Shown: positions 11,901 to 21,417 of the stretch, piece by piece | How positions within the stretch are numbered: position 1 is the stretch's first letter | How the letters are laid out: each line of letters opens with the position of its first letter | Source: Pelargonium cotyledonis | Lineage: Eukaryota; Streptophyta; Magnoliopsida; Geraniales; Geraniaceae | Reading direction: 5' to 3' | DNA length: 21,530 nucleotides | Assembly (NCBI GenBank): GCA_036897625.1 | Contig: JAYMTA010001148.1 | Location: 1-21,530, forward strand | Notes under the pieces: generated by a model | Told to the model about the DNA's origin: nothing | Databases searched by the model: none | What the model saw: only the letters and a program-made list of their open reading frames with translations | Program-made: the position numbers and the translations under genes

Positions 11901-12130
11901 ATCCTTCTGCAGGCCCAGTTCCAGCATTTTGTTTGCTGATTCTAGATCCGGATCAGGTTCACTTGTCCTTCTTTGTTTATGACTTCTAATTTTATATTTA
12001 TAATTCCTGGAATTCACTTTATATACAGGTTGATTACTTGAATTTGAAGAGTAACAAGAGGCTGACATTTACATCCCAAATAAGTGTCAGTGGAGGTAAG
12101 AGTTGGAACTTGGAGAAGGTCAATCCCTAA
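5997..12130 (+). CDS. PPOX2: Pyridoxamine 5'-phosphate oxidase-like FMN protein (PPOX2 type)
   Basis: Six exons: 5997-6086, 6178-6285, 6589-6621, 9374-9469, 11789-11956 and 12029-12130. All introns are GT-AG and phase 0. The product is 198 aa, matching in length and, from memory, closely in sequence the Arabidopsis At2g46580 protein (Alr4036-type pyridoxamine 5'-phosphate oxidase family, FMN-binding split barrel). Recognisable parts are APWKQLL (6-12), QLATIGSNGRPSNRTVVFRG (29-48), the strand KIHINTDCRSRK (55-66), CPFAEICWYF (73-82), QFRINGRVDVV (89-99) and the terminal WNLEKVNP (191-198), comparable to the W...RLxP end of classical PdxH enzymes. The expected role is oxidation of pyridoxamine or pyridoxine 5'-phosphate to pyridoxal 5'-phosphate with FMN, in vitamin B6 salvage; activity is inferred from family. 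ATG 5997 is the first start in frame, since a TAA lies at 5988-5990. No transit peptide is evident. Introns 3 and 4 are unusually long. Confidence 0.92.
6622..9373 (+). other. PPOX2 intron 3 (2752 nt)
   Basis: The donor is GAG|GTAATT and the acceptor GTAATAG|ATATGT. No functional gene is seen inside. Much of its length, about 6765-8260 or further, looks like inserted repetitive DNA. The rest is featureless AT-rich sequence. Confidence 0.85.
6765..8260 (-). mobile_element. Probable non-coding repeat insertion, perhaps retrotransposon-derived
   Basis: Read on the minus strand, the segment near 6770-6835 gives TATCCCTGCGGAGACAGTGC followed by TTTGTGCGACTTGTACTTG. This resembles the 'TCCCTGTGGA...GTGC/CACTTG' phrase seen in non-coding parts of many plant Ty3-gypsy-related and non-autonomous elements. 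The stretch at 6960-7050 (CACCTCTCGGTAACTCTCACCC) and the CT-rich 8040-8110 also differ in texture from the surrounding intron. No gag or pol frames, LTR pair or target-site duplication were found, so ends and class are uncertain. Confidence 0.35.
9470..11788 (+). other. PPOX2 intron 4 (2319 nt) with scattered short open stretches
   Basis: The donor is CTTCAG|GTATCA and the acceptor AACTGCAG|CAAAGG. Inside are short plus-strand open segments: 10141-10197 (reads MSSREVLHDPVSVYRWSG) overlapping another frame at 10184-10276, an acidic Ser/Asn-rich one at 10661-10789, and one at 11091-11216 right after a TATCTGCAG acceptor-like site. They could be a decayed gene fragment or chance. None is recognised as a known family. 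Confidence 0.8.
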
Positions 12131-12264
12131 CCTTCCTCATTTCATCTTTAGATTCTAGAATGGAAACTTAGTTGTTATTTTTGAAACCCTTAATGTATTT
12201 GCCTACCAGTGAGTGACTGTAATTGCAGGAAAACAACCATATATGATGTTGATCAAATATAACT

Positions 12265-12270
12265 AATAAA
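12265..12270 (+). terminator. Candidate polyadenylation signal of PPOX2
   Basis: AATAAA occurs 135 nt past the PPOX2 stop codon, at a plausible distance for a plant 3' UTR. Plant poly(A) signals are loose, so this is only a candidate. Confidence 0.35.
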
Positions 12271-13157
12271 TCTAGATTCAGCATTCATAACTGTAGTTAA
12301 CACATATTATACTAAAACAGTTACGTACCGCTATGAGATGAAGCCGGTTGTGTAGTCCAATGGCAGTAGAATGCATGCAAGCAAGCCTCTCATGCAAAGC
12401 ATCTTGCCGCAATGAGTATCCATCGAGTGTTTGTAGCAGAAACTTGTATTTCCAACTGATACTGTGGAATACTCATTTGAGCAAGACGCCTTTCTATGGA
12501 AGGCATTTCCCGTTATTCTGCAGGGAAGAAAAGGACTTGTCTTATTATATGCATCTGCATCTGCATCTCATAACTACCAAAAAATAACTCTTAAGCTGTT
12601 AAGAGAGGTGGTTGTACCAGCCTAGCAAACTTTGGGTTCCCGGGTTGTTGGCTCTACTATGGCATTCCTGCCAGCCACTAACATAGTTGGGCTGTTAGCT
12701 GTTCATATTTACTATTTTCATGAAAGAAAAAGAAATTAGATGAAGTATTAGGAATTGGAAAGACTAGTGAACAAACTAATTGCCATTTCAGACTCTTATT
12801 TCCATTGTGTTACCAATCTTAGCTAGTTGACCTGTTGGGTTTGTGTTAACCAACTTTCAAATATGTTCCTTGCTTTCCTCTTTTGACTCCATTACATGAA
12901 TTGTTAAAATTTTACCGTTTGTTTTGGGTCACTTCTCATTTGTCACTGTCTCCTGCTATCAATGTCATCTCCACTGTATATGTATACATATATTTGTTTT
13001 CTTTGCAAGTGACAAATTGGTGTCTCTTTCATGTGAGTTAGTTGACATTGTGTTCTTTCCTTCTCCATATATATACTTCTTGGATGTTGTCAGCACACAT
13101 TGGTGGGAGTGGTGTCTCATGTGCTATGTTGCTACCCACCACATTATAGTTTTAAAT

Positions 13158-13399
13158 TTGTGTATGTAATTTTTTTTCGGTTTATACCATGGGGTTTCTG
13201 AGCGAGTCTGTACATACACGGTTGATACCTTTAAGCCGTTTTACCACACCTAAACTAATCCTTATTCGAGGTTTGTTTGCAGTTAAATCCTTCACCTCTC
13301 CTCATGAGTGTGTTGAGTGAGGATCAAACGCAAGCGTACTCTCACTCGCACAACCTGTGTTGCCAACTGCGCCGCTACCCTTAGGTTGTGTATGTAATT
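13158..13399 (-). mobile_element. tRNA-derived SINE with 14-bp target-site duplication
   Basis: The element body is 13172-13385 (about 214 bp), read on the minus strand. Its 5' part has a box-A-like GGGTAGCGGCGCAGTTGGC (13362-13380) and, about 30 nt on, a degenerate box-B-like GCGTTTGATCCTC (13319-13331), the internal RNA polymerase III promoter layout of tRNA-derived SINEs. It ends in an A-rich tail, seen as the T run at 13170-13177. Exact copies of TTGTGTATGTAATT flank it at 13158-13171 and 13386-13399, a perfect target-site duplication. The body has no coding sequence, and it was mobilised by LINE machinery elsewhere. The identical duplications suggest a fairly recent insertion. The SINE family is not identified. 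Confidence 0.85.
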
Positions 13400-14719
13400 A
13401 TTCATTACAAGATCTAGTAATATCTCTTAAGACTCCAAAAATTGAATGGATTTGAATTTTATGATTTTGATTCTGGATTATATGTGGGATTTGACTAGCT
13501 TATCACAATATTCTTGTGCATGATAGAATGAGAAAAATTGTTTTCCAGAAGAATACTATGAATGGAACTTAGTATCCGACCATATCTGTAAATTTTGATA
13601 TTAATATTAGCAGTGCCGCAGGAGGAGGAGGAAGATTAATTATGAGCTTCAGCTAACATTCTACACTCTTCGTTTCTATTTGTTATTTAATGACACTAAA
13701 ATTTAGGGAATATTTGGATAAATACGGTACCTAATAACTAACCTTTTTGGTTGCCACATCAAATTACCATCTTACGTTTCACAAAATCACTGTCTATTTA
13801 TATTTTAATAAAAATGAGTCATTAGGGTTCTGTTTAGTTGTGCAGCAATTCTCCCATTTTTCAGAAAACTAAAAAAAATGTTTTGTTGCACAATTTTTTA
13901 TTTAAAAAATTAAAAAAATTATAGTTTTGTAAGACAGCATGAAAATGGATTTTTTTCGTTCAGTTTGTCAAATAGAAAACTCGTTTTCTAAGACATCTTA
14001 CATCTCATCAAAATCTTAATTGGCTAATCTACATTGGCTTGGCTCAACAAGGCCATTGACTAGCCTCACCTCACGGTGGCAACTCCATGCTCGCCATCAC
14101 AATGTCTCACACTCGATATGTAAGAGAATTTAAGTCCACATGCATCTACAAGGTTGTGAAGGGAACAACACTTTTAGTGCGAGTTACATATTGTATTGTG
14201 AATCTTGGAATCGCTTGTTAAGTCCGAGAGGTAGGTGTGGATGTCATGAATCCTAAACAAATGTATGAGAGTGTTACACCTAGGAGACAAGCTCCAGATC
14301 CAACATATATGCCTCACATTTTGCTGACCAATCACATGCTACCACGTCATCATTATTAGTATGTAAGTACAAATATCTCATCTCTTGAAAAGAAATGAGA
14401 TCTCATTCTTTATATTTCAAGCTTTTTTTCTAGATATGCGTTCAGATTTTCTCAACGACAATATTGTCATCAGTGTAAGTGTACTGCTTTGTTCAACCTC
14501 CAAGAACCTGCGCTAAGGACCTAAGCCTCTAACTCTAACCTCTAAAACTAAGACCCTACTACCACTCTCAAGACTCAAGTCATGATCCCAAACTATTTAT
14601 CTTAACACGTGGATAAAAAGATTAGAATGACGTTTCAACTTTTACCCTGACTCAAACACTCGGTTAGAGAATAGATTAAAAATGATTGATTTGAAAAAGG
14701 TAGAAACAAAAACAAAGAG

Positions 14720-14790
14720 TTGAAGATGAAGGGGATTGAACCTGCACTTCTTGCATGAAAGAAAAGAGCACTCAACCATCTAAACCAAAG
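14720..14790 (-). repeat. tRNA-like fragment (SINE head or tRNA pseudogene)
   Basis: On the minus strand, TTTAGATGGTTGAGTGCTC (14784-14766) resembles a box A. GGTTCAATCCCC (14742-14731) matches the box B consensus GGTTCRANNCC. They start about 40 nt apart, as in tRNAs. The expected acceptor arms (CTTTGGT and CATCTTC) do not pair and the T stem is poor, so it is not a functional tRNA. A degenerate SINE head or tRNA-derived remnant is more likely. No poly(A) tail or flanking duplication was recognised. Confidence 0.45.
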
Positions 14791-15322
14791 AACACGCATG
14801 TTGAAAATTAGAGCTAGAAACAAATGGTGACTTGATTCCAATCAAGATCGCAAGTCCTTCCTTCAAACAAAACTCAAAAAAAAAAAGAAAAAGAAAACAA
14901 TAAAAACTATTTTGTGGCATTTTAAACTAACAATACAACTGTGAGAACAAAAGAAAAGAAACAGAAAGTAATTCACTATTCATATACTGGAAATGAAAAA
15001 TAAAGAGGCTCATCTGGTGCAGTCTAACCAGGGAAGATTCTTGTATTGCATTTTGACATTTGCCACAAAACTGTGAAGAACACATGGAAAATATATGCTG
15101 CAGATTCATCTCAATATCAACTGCAATTTGTACCAATGTATGACCAAACTGGTCTCATTCATCGATCTATCATGCAAAAAATCAAAATGGACAGACACTG
15201 CTACTACTAGATTCTACATAGTGTATGCCAATTGCCATTATATGTATAGTTTTGTCTATTGAATTCTGCAATTATATGTACCTCTTTTCTTGCTCACAAC
15301 TCTACTGATCATCTATCTGCTC

Positions 15323-18300
15323 TTAGAATGAGGTAGAGCGGGTGAGCCTGGGCTTGGCTATTTTCTTGTCCTCCTCCAAAGCGATGATGGAAAGAGTGGC
15401 TGGGTTCTCAATCATCATTTTCGCTACCAGATAACCAGCAATGCTCCATGTCTGATACTTTCTGGCTTGCTTCCCTATGTATCGTCCGGCCTTACCATCA
15501 TAGTACTCAGGCCACCCATCCCTCGAGAGGCGCTGCTCAATCAGATCTATTGCTCGCTTTGCAATTTGAGGCCTTCCCGTCTTGATACATGCTGCAGTAA
15601 GAAGCCACAAAAGAACTGCAAAAGCAAGACCATGACACACATGTTAGACAGTAACCAAAAGACAAATGTGATGTCTACAAATCTATTTGAGGTCCCTACA
15701 TAACATGAATACATAACAATGAAACTCTAAATACATCCTAGATAATTTAGTATATGAACATCTGCAGAGAACATACTATGATATGTGTAACAGAAGCTAA
15801 AATAGACAATCTTGATTATCAACTGCAATTAATATGATGTAATTAAGCTGTATCTCTTGTCACTGACCTGGCCAAGAACCACCATTGTGGTAACTCCAGC
15901 GCGTATTCTTTGGGTCAAACCCAGTGACCATTCTCCATTCATGTCCCTCCAATGCTGGGTACACAATCTTCAGAGGCATCTCCCCAATCAAATCCTCCCA
16001 GCGCTCCTCAACCAGATCCATGATTGCTTTAGCTTGTGGAGCTGTGGTCAGACAGCTCAAAATGGCAATGCAGTTTCCAACTAAGAACCAACGGAAGTCC
16101 ATCCGAGCAGGGCTGACATTGCCAATCAAATACCCTCCTCGCAAGGGCATGAAATCAAACACCCAGTCAGGAATGGATTCGGGGATGACATTGAATTTAT
16201 TGACAGCAGTGTGGGAGTACTCCTCTGTCTTGTAACGGTAGATGTTATTAAGCTGTGTAAAATCAAGCCAGTAGTACTTCTGGATGTGATAGCTAAGAGC
16301 TTTGATCCGCTTATCAATTCTCTCAATGAACTCCTTGCCGTCACGCTCTGGTTTCAGCAATTGCTGTGCACACCTCAGAGCAAAAAAGAACAGTGCCTGG
16401 ATCTCAATTGGATACCCATATATTCCCTGTCCAAAAATAAGTCAAACTTTTAATTTCTCAATCTGCTATGAGCAAGAACTAAAATCCGAAGAGAGATTGA
16501 CTTGAGGAGCCTCTAACTAGTACCTCAATTTATTTGCTCTTATCAGCATTTGTATTAATATACAAGATTTGAACAGTTAAGAATTGAATGTAGTTTAGCT
16601 ACATATACGAATTCTTTTGGAGCAAAATAAAGCAAGCTTCGCTTTCTACCATATGAAGCTCACACTGAAATAGCAGTGAAAAAAAACTAAATTGACAGTA
16701 TGCTAGAAGTTGGACTTGTACACTACTTATTCACAAGCTATAGTGTAACTCATGGGTTAATATAGGAAAAGCCTAGTTGCACACAACTAGATGCACATCA
16801 CGTGCTCATATGGTATGTGGCAACATCCGTGTGAGAGGATAGAGTAGAAATAAAATAATCTCAATCAAACCACCTCTGCTGACATGAGTGTGCAATTTAG
16901 GTGCATTTAGGTACTCCTATTAATTTATAATTACCTAAGGCAGAATATTTTTTACTTCCAACTCAAGCCATATACCACTTATTTGCACAAAGCATCCCGA
17001 CACAATCTTAGAAACCAAAACAACAAAACTTACCATTCTCCTGTCAATCATACTGCATCCATCTGCACACAAAAGAGTTGGGAATGTATCAAAACCATCA
17101 GACAGGCATAGGTTCAGTATCAACTTCATGCCTCTCTGAACCTCAGGCAGCTCTGCCAATGTATAATCATGTGTGCATTTGGTGTATGACCTTAGCAGTA
17201 TAATCCACCAGAACCCTGAATCGACAGGAGCAACTCTTCCTATTGCACTGCCACCAAAGTCCGCAACCAAGGTCTCCTTTTTTGTATGTGAATCATAAAG
17301 AACCTTGAAGCTTGCAGGCATCACACCTTCACCGAGTGTAAAGTTATCGATCCTTTTCTCCCATCCTTGGAGGTGGAGAGTCTTTAGCAGGAAGTTCTTT
17401 ACAATCTCTGGTTCGGGCGGGGTCTTCATCAGGTAGGCTAGGCCAGTGGGAACAAAATCTCTCACAAAGACCTGCAAGTTCAAATGATTGATGTGTGTGA
17501 GCTATCGGAAATAGCACCATGTCCATTCTGAGATGGCTAGATTGCTAAAACTCATTGGTATGTATCTTAAAATCAAAGTCATTGAAACTATGATCTAAAG
17601 ATGGAGATAAATTCAAAGAACTAAACCGATCAATTGATAATTTTCTTTTTCTCTATACACAGAAATGAAAACTGAAATACCACAGCAATATGATTAGTAA
17701 AATATCTGAGCAGCAGTATGGCAAACCAAGCACAATCCTCTTTCTTGTGTGATCATTCACGAGAAACTCTTCACACCGTTGGATGGAATATTAAATAGCC
17801 AAAAGGTTTCAATGTTTAAAATATAAAGCATCTCTTCACAATTCTTCTTTTTCAAGTGCATATGAAAGACACTGCATCCTGTTTGTCTTTGTTTTTTCTG
17901 ACCTAGTATAGAATTCAGACTAATTTTATGACATGACAATAGAAAACTGTATGATTATATAATACTAGTATACAAGTGTGCTGTTTCTTACGTGGTAGAG
18001 AATGTCAAACCTGAACGGTCGTTAGGTTAACCTTCTATACAGACACTAAGTTTTCCTCACTTTCACTCTCCTCCGACCACCTTTTTGCATAACTATCAGC
18101 ATTCTAAGATTTTTCTACCAAAATTTATCAGTGTACACTCAAAATTAGAGGTCCAAAAATAGTAGTTTGTAGTTTCCTTAGTATGTTAAACTCAGTCAAC
18201 TCATCAAATAGATGATCCAAAACAAGATAGTCAAAAGAGGATTAGATTCAAATTCAGAACCTAGCAAACATCAAATTAAACCCAATTTAACTATACCATG

Positions 18301-19549
18301 AGCCTGCATTCTCGGTGTGCTAATTCTAGTTTTATGATTGTTCATTGCACTAAAAGTTCTTGAAAGCAAAGCTAATGACCAACAACAACAACAAATTTAA
18401 TTCCAAAATGAGAGGATCATCAAATTAATGTCAGGAGACACATTGTAGGCACAGATAGTATGAACATACACATTACATTCCAACATTAAGAACAACATAA
18501 ATGTAAGGATTAGACAAAAGTAGTTATATCCAGAGAATGCAAAACACAAAGAGCATGATAGTTTCAACTCCATTTGATGTACCACTTGTACCTATTTTGC
18601 AGTTTTTCCCGCAAAAGGTTTGCGGGAATGCCAATGTTCAAACCTGTATGTTTATGGTAAAAATGAAAAGAAGCACAGCGATACAAACTGATTGAACATT
18701 CCAAATTTATGATCAAAATCAAGCGATTCGTTAGGCCTATCCTTTAATTAGGTAGCACCATCTTTAAGATCAAAATTGGAGAATTAAAACAACAAGATAA
18801 AAAACGTGAAGAGGCAGCCATTTATAGCATACCTGATTGTAATTCAAAGCTTCTGCGCTGGGATCAAGAGCGGCCAGAGTGCCCACAGGGTTCCCCTTGT
18901 AGTCTACGTTAGCTCTCTTAAGTCTCTCCCACGCCTCGACCACCATCGCGCCGCACTTGGGAGAGCTGCTAGTCAAATCGAAGGTCTCCAGATTCGAGAC
19001 GCTCGGACACGGCTTCATCGTCGCACCCTTCGCCACAGTCACATTATCCGGAGAGCTCTCCGCTGCCTGCAGCCTCACCACCTTCTTTGCCTTTTCCACG
19101 GCCGCGCCGGCCAGCTCCGCCGACGTAGGATTTCCAGGCTCGCTCGATTCTTGCAGTGCCCCTCCTTTCTCCGCCAATTTCGGTACCACTGCCGCCTTCG
19201 TGGAATCGGTACATCTCTCAGCCGCTCCCGAAGCTTCTTTCTCCAGCGATTTTTCGTTCAACACTTTCGCATCGATCTCCATGACCTCAGCCGACGGCTT
19301 ACTCTGAATCGACTTGGCGCCTGCTTCTTCCACCGGCGGAGATGAATCAAGCCCCGGCTCCATCAGAGACAGAGTCTTCTGAATATTGATGAGCAGAACC
19401 TCAAAGGAGGGGGAATGCAACTTATCTGGAGATGCCAGTTGGTCTTCGCCGGAGAAGGAAGACCGCTCTGAAGAAACAGTCATCGGAGGAGCCTCGGAGT
19501 GCTCGTCGTTTCCGGCGTTGGCCAGGTGTTCTCGAAGCGTATCGGACAT
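15323..19549 (-). CDS. Neutral/alkaline invertase (GH100), cytosolic-clade core with long N-terminal extension
   Basis: Four exons on the minus strand: 19549-18833, 17471-17034, 16426-15868 and 15615-15323. Introns are GT-AG with phases 0, 0 and 1, and the product is 668 aa. It should hydrolyse sucrose to glucose and fructose near neutral pH. The GH100 core runs from about residue 203 ([10 protein letters not shown]) to the end. Landmarks are [15 protein letters not shown] (235-249), APVDSGFWW with Asp323 as presumed acid/base, [13 protein letters not shown] (453-465), HEWR with Glu548 as presumed nucleophile, [16 protein letters not shown] (556-571) and [17 protein letters not shown] (621-637). 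These match Arabidopsis CINV1/CINV2 rather than the organellar clade. Oddities: residues 1-200 are acidic and Ala/Ser/Lys-rich with no transit-peptide character; only NLETFDLT (186-193) recalls the conserved 'EMDDFDLT' motif; residue 313 is Gly in [10 protein letters not shown], where Glu is usual; TPPEPE adds two residues near 256-261. The C-terminal RSTSF resembles the CINV1 14-3-3 site. Confidence 0.93.
15616..15867 (-). other. Invertase intron 3 (252 nt)
   Basis: On the minus strand the donor is GGCCAG|GTCAGT and the acceptor TTTTGCAG|TTCTTT. It splits the Val572 codon in SWP-V-LLW. No internal features were seen. Confidence 0.9.
16427..17033 (-). other. Invertase intron 2 (607 nt) with a possible small MITE
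   Basis: On the minus strand the donor is AGAATG|GTAAGT, a near-perfect consensus, and the acceptor is TTGGACAG|GGAATA. Inside, CCTAGTTGCACAC at 16772-16784 and GTGTGCAATTTAGG at 16889-16902 form an imperfect inverted repeat around about 105 bp, which could be a short MITE. No target-site duplication is clear. Confidence 0.85.
17472..18832 (-). other. Invertase intron 1 (1361 nt)
   Basis: On the minus strand the donor is AATCAG|GTATGC and the acceptor AACTTGCAG|GTCTTT. It falls exactly between Gln239 and Val240 of the conserved NYNQ-VFVRDF motif. It is AT-rich with no recognisable gene or transposon. Confidence 0.88.
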
Positions 19550-19550
19550 T

Positions 19551-19668
19551 CTACAAAGCATAAATAACCACAAACACACAGTTGAGAGACAAAATTACTG
19601 TGCAGTATCAAGAAAAGTAGCTGGAAATCAAGAAAAATGTATATGGAAACGTACGTAGAGAGAGAAAC
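19551..19668 (-). other. Probable 5'UTR intron of the invertase gene (118 nt)
   Basis: Read on the minus strand, CTCGTCAG|GTTTCT at 19669/19668 is a plausible donor. ATGCTTTGTAG|A at 19551/19550 is a strong T-rich acceptor placed one base before the ATG at 19549. The interior is T-rich, and a second possible acceptor (TTTCCAG) lies about 50 nt further upstream. Splicing would remove an in-frame ATG at 19561-19559, whose use in unspliced RNA would add only MLCR. If the intron is not real, the leader is simply continuous. Confidence 0.5.
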
Positions 19669-19761
19669 CTGACGAGAGAGATGATTCTGTTAGACGGCCG
19701 GAGCGAGCGAGAGCTGTGACTGTAGGTTTGAGTGCGTGGAGTACTGGAGTGGAGGGAGCAG

Positions 19762-19769
19762 TATATATA
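19762..19769 (-). promoter_or_regulatory. TATA box of the invertase gene
   Basis: TATATATA within ACATATATATACTGC on the minus strand lies about 213 bp upstream of the ATG. It predicts a start near 19735, followed by a CT-rich leader (CTCGCTCGCTCC, CATCTCTCTCG). The predicted leader has no ATG before the proposed 5'UTR intron. Confidence 0.55.
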
Positions 19770-21417
19770 TGTGTAGTGGTGACTGGTAAAGTGGAGGCTG
19801 GAGAGAGATTTGTTACAGCAGAGGAGGCGAGAAAATGCAAAGTATTGTGTCGTGTGGGTTTCAGTTTTGGCGCTCTTGCAGACGCAGGAAGGAGTGGGAT
19901 TCAAGAAGCCTGAACGTACATGTTTATTTGTTTAATTTGACCGAGAAATGTATGTTATTTACGACACAGCCCTTCCCATACAGAATGCATTTAGAGGGCA
20001 GTCGGTTTTACTCATATTGAATTCTTGACTGATCTGGATATGTTTCGGAATTGACATATATGGCTCGTTCATGCAGCGAGACGGGTGAGGGCTATTATGC
20101 GCCGAGGTGGCATGAAATCACAAGGAAATGCGTGAGGAAGTAGCCACTAGTATTTTGACACGCATCTTTTTACCACGTTCTTTTTTATTGTCCTACTTCG
20201 CGTCACGTACTCGGAATATGTGTTTATACATTATCTTGACCTTCAATTGATTTTAAACAAAGGGCTATCCATTTTTAGACCGGACCGGAAACCTGGATGT
20301 GCCCAAGCTTGGGTTGAAATTTTTGGAAAATTAACTAAATAAATAAAATTACCGTACAATAATATGATTATTTTAAAAAAAATGGAAAAATCGGGTCAAA
20401 TCGGTACAAGTGTCAGGTTTTCGGTCTGGATGCCAAACGTCTTAATTCGGTCCGGGTCAAATTAACAACCCTAAAACAAAGAATAGGATAAAATATGTGA
20501 TTTTGTAACATATTGGTGAGGCGGTAAGTCCTGAAGGTTACCCGACAAGGCGAAAGGCTTTGTAGGTTACTCGACGAGTTGGAGAGTTTAAAATGTTACC
20601 CAACGAGGCAAGGAGCCTTGACAGTGCTTGGTGAAGTTCTCCAAGCCATTTTGGGGGATAATTAAAAGACGTTAAGCGGTTAGAGTTACAAGAGACTTGT
20701 GCATACTTCAGTGTTAGACAGGGGCCAGGTTCATGACCTTGGTCATTGTTCGGGTGGAGCTGACTTCATTCGGGTTGGGGAGGGTTCACGTTGTCCAACT
20801 TCGTTTAGTATTTAGCTCTCAGTGGGTAGCTCGAAGGAGTCCTTTGTTTGAGGACATAAACAAGTCTTCTGAAATTTTCTTGAGATGATTATTATGCTCT
20901 TTAATTAATGCCTTCATTTTGGGGAGGACTTACTTGAAATATTGTTGAAGCTTCGGGAGACCCAAGAAAGTCTTTCCAGTGGAAAATTGCTCCACCCATA
21001 CCTCAAGGCCACAACCTTGGATTTGTGTTTGGAAGAGTTTACTCCACCAAGATCAAGGGTCATGACATCCATCACTAGGGCCATGACCTTGGTTCCTAGA
21101 CTGTTTTGATTCACAATGACCTTTGGATGATGCTTGGGGAGTACGGGACGTGGGCCTTTGAGATTTCAGTGTAGCTCTTTGTTTAACCTTTAGGAATCAG
21201 TTGACGTGTTGCTTGAGCACCATGTGTTGGCATTTTTCATTTGCTGAAATTCCTAATTTTTCATGTATCACAATTGTGTTTATGTGTTTTTATGGTCCTT
21301 TAACTTATTTAATGATACATGTAAAAAAAAAACTTATTTGACGATAAATATATATATTATATTAAATATATTTTGCGTCATAACTTCAAAGTTAATAGTT
21401 AAGCATGGGAATTGATT
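19770..21417. other. Intergenic region, repeat-rich
   Basis: The left part (to about 20250) is the distal promoter of the invertase gene. At 20279-20471 a short segment starts GACCGGACCGG and ends GGTCCGGGTCAAATTAACAA, a pair of related inverted GGTCCGG motifs that suggest a small non-coding repeat. A degenerate 29-bp tandem repeat follows at 20505-20623. From there to about 21240 the sequence is more GC-rich, with repeated phrases such as CATGACCTTGGT (twice, 20732 and 21082), perhaps a decayed retrotransposon. The minus-strand frame 20914-21114 matches nothing I recognise. Confidence 0.5.
20505..20623. repeat. Degenerate 29-bp tandem repeat
   Basis: Units starting GTTAC lie at 20537, 20566 and 20595, exactly 29 bp apart, each continuing as C-GACRAG-type sequence (CCGACAAGG, TCGACGAGT, CCAACGAGG). 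A weaker copy begins GTAAC at 20505. No function is evident. Such arrays are common inside LTRs or untranslated parts of retrotransposons. Confidence 0.6.

Larger units (their letters stand above)
12131..15322. other. Intergenic spacer between convergent PPOX2 and invertase genes
   Basis: It contains the 3' UTRs of both genes, a SINE insertion (13158-13399) and a tRNA-like fragment (14720-14790). At 13830-14000 an AT-rich segment begins GGGTTCTGTTTAGTTGTGCA, a phrase like some hAT or Mutator MITE ends, but no partner terminus was found. Open frames of 60-80 codons here (for example 12348-12587 and 12924-13169) lack any recognisable domain. Confidence 0.6.

Noticed and set aside
14720..14790. 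Functional tRNA gene on the minus strand
   Set aside because: Box B is good but acceptor and T stems do not pair, so it cannot fold as a working tRNA.
18806..19345. 179-codon plus-strand frame, Arg-rich
   Set aside because: Antisense shadow of GC-rich invertase exon 1; composition and position explain it.
19608..19904. Upstream minus-strand frame that would splice in frame (via 19669/19550) to add about 79 Ser/Thr-rich residues, like a transit peptide, to the invertase
   Set aside because: The frame begins with TTG and contains no ATG, and the TATA box at 19762-19769 places transcription start inside it.
20914..21114. 66-codon minus-strand frame in the right intergenic region
   Set aside because: No similarity recognised and no promoter context; it sits in probable transposon-derived sequence.
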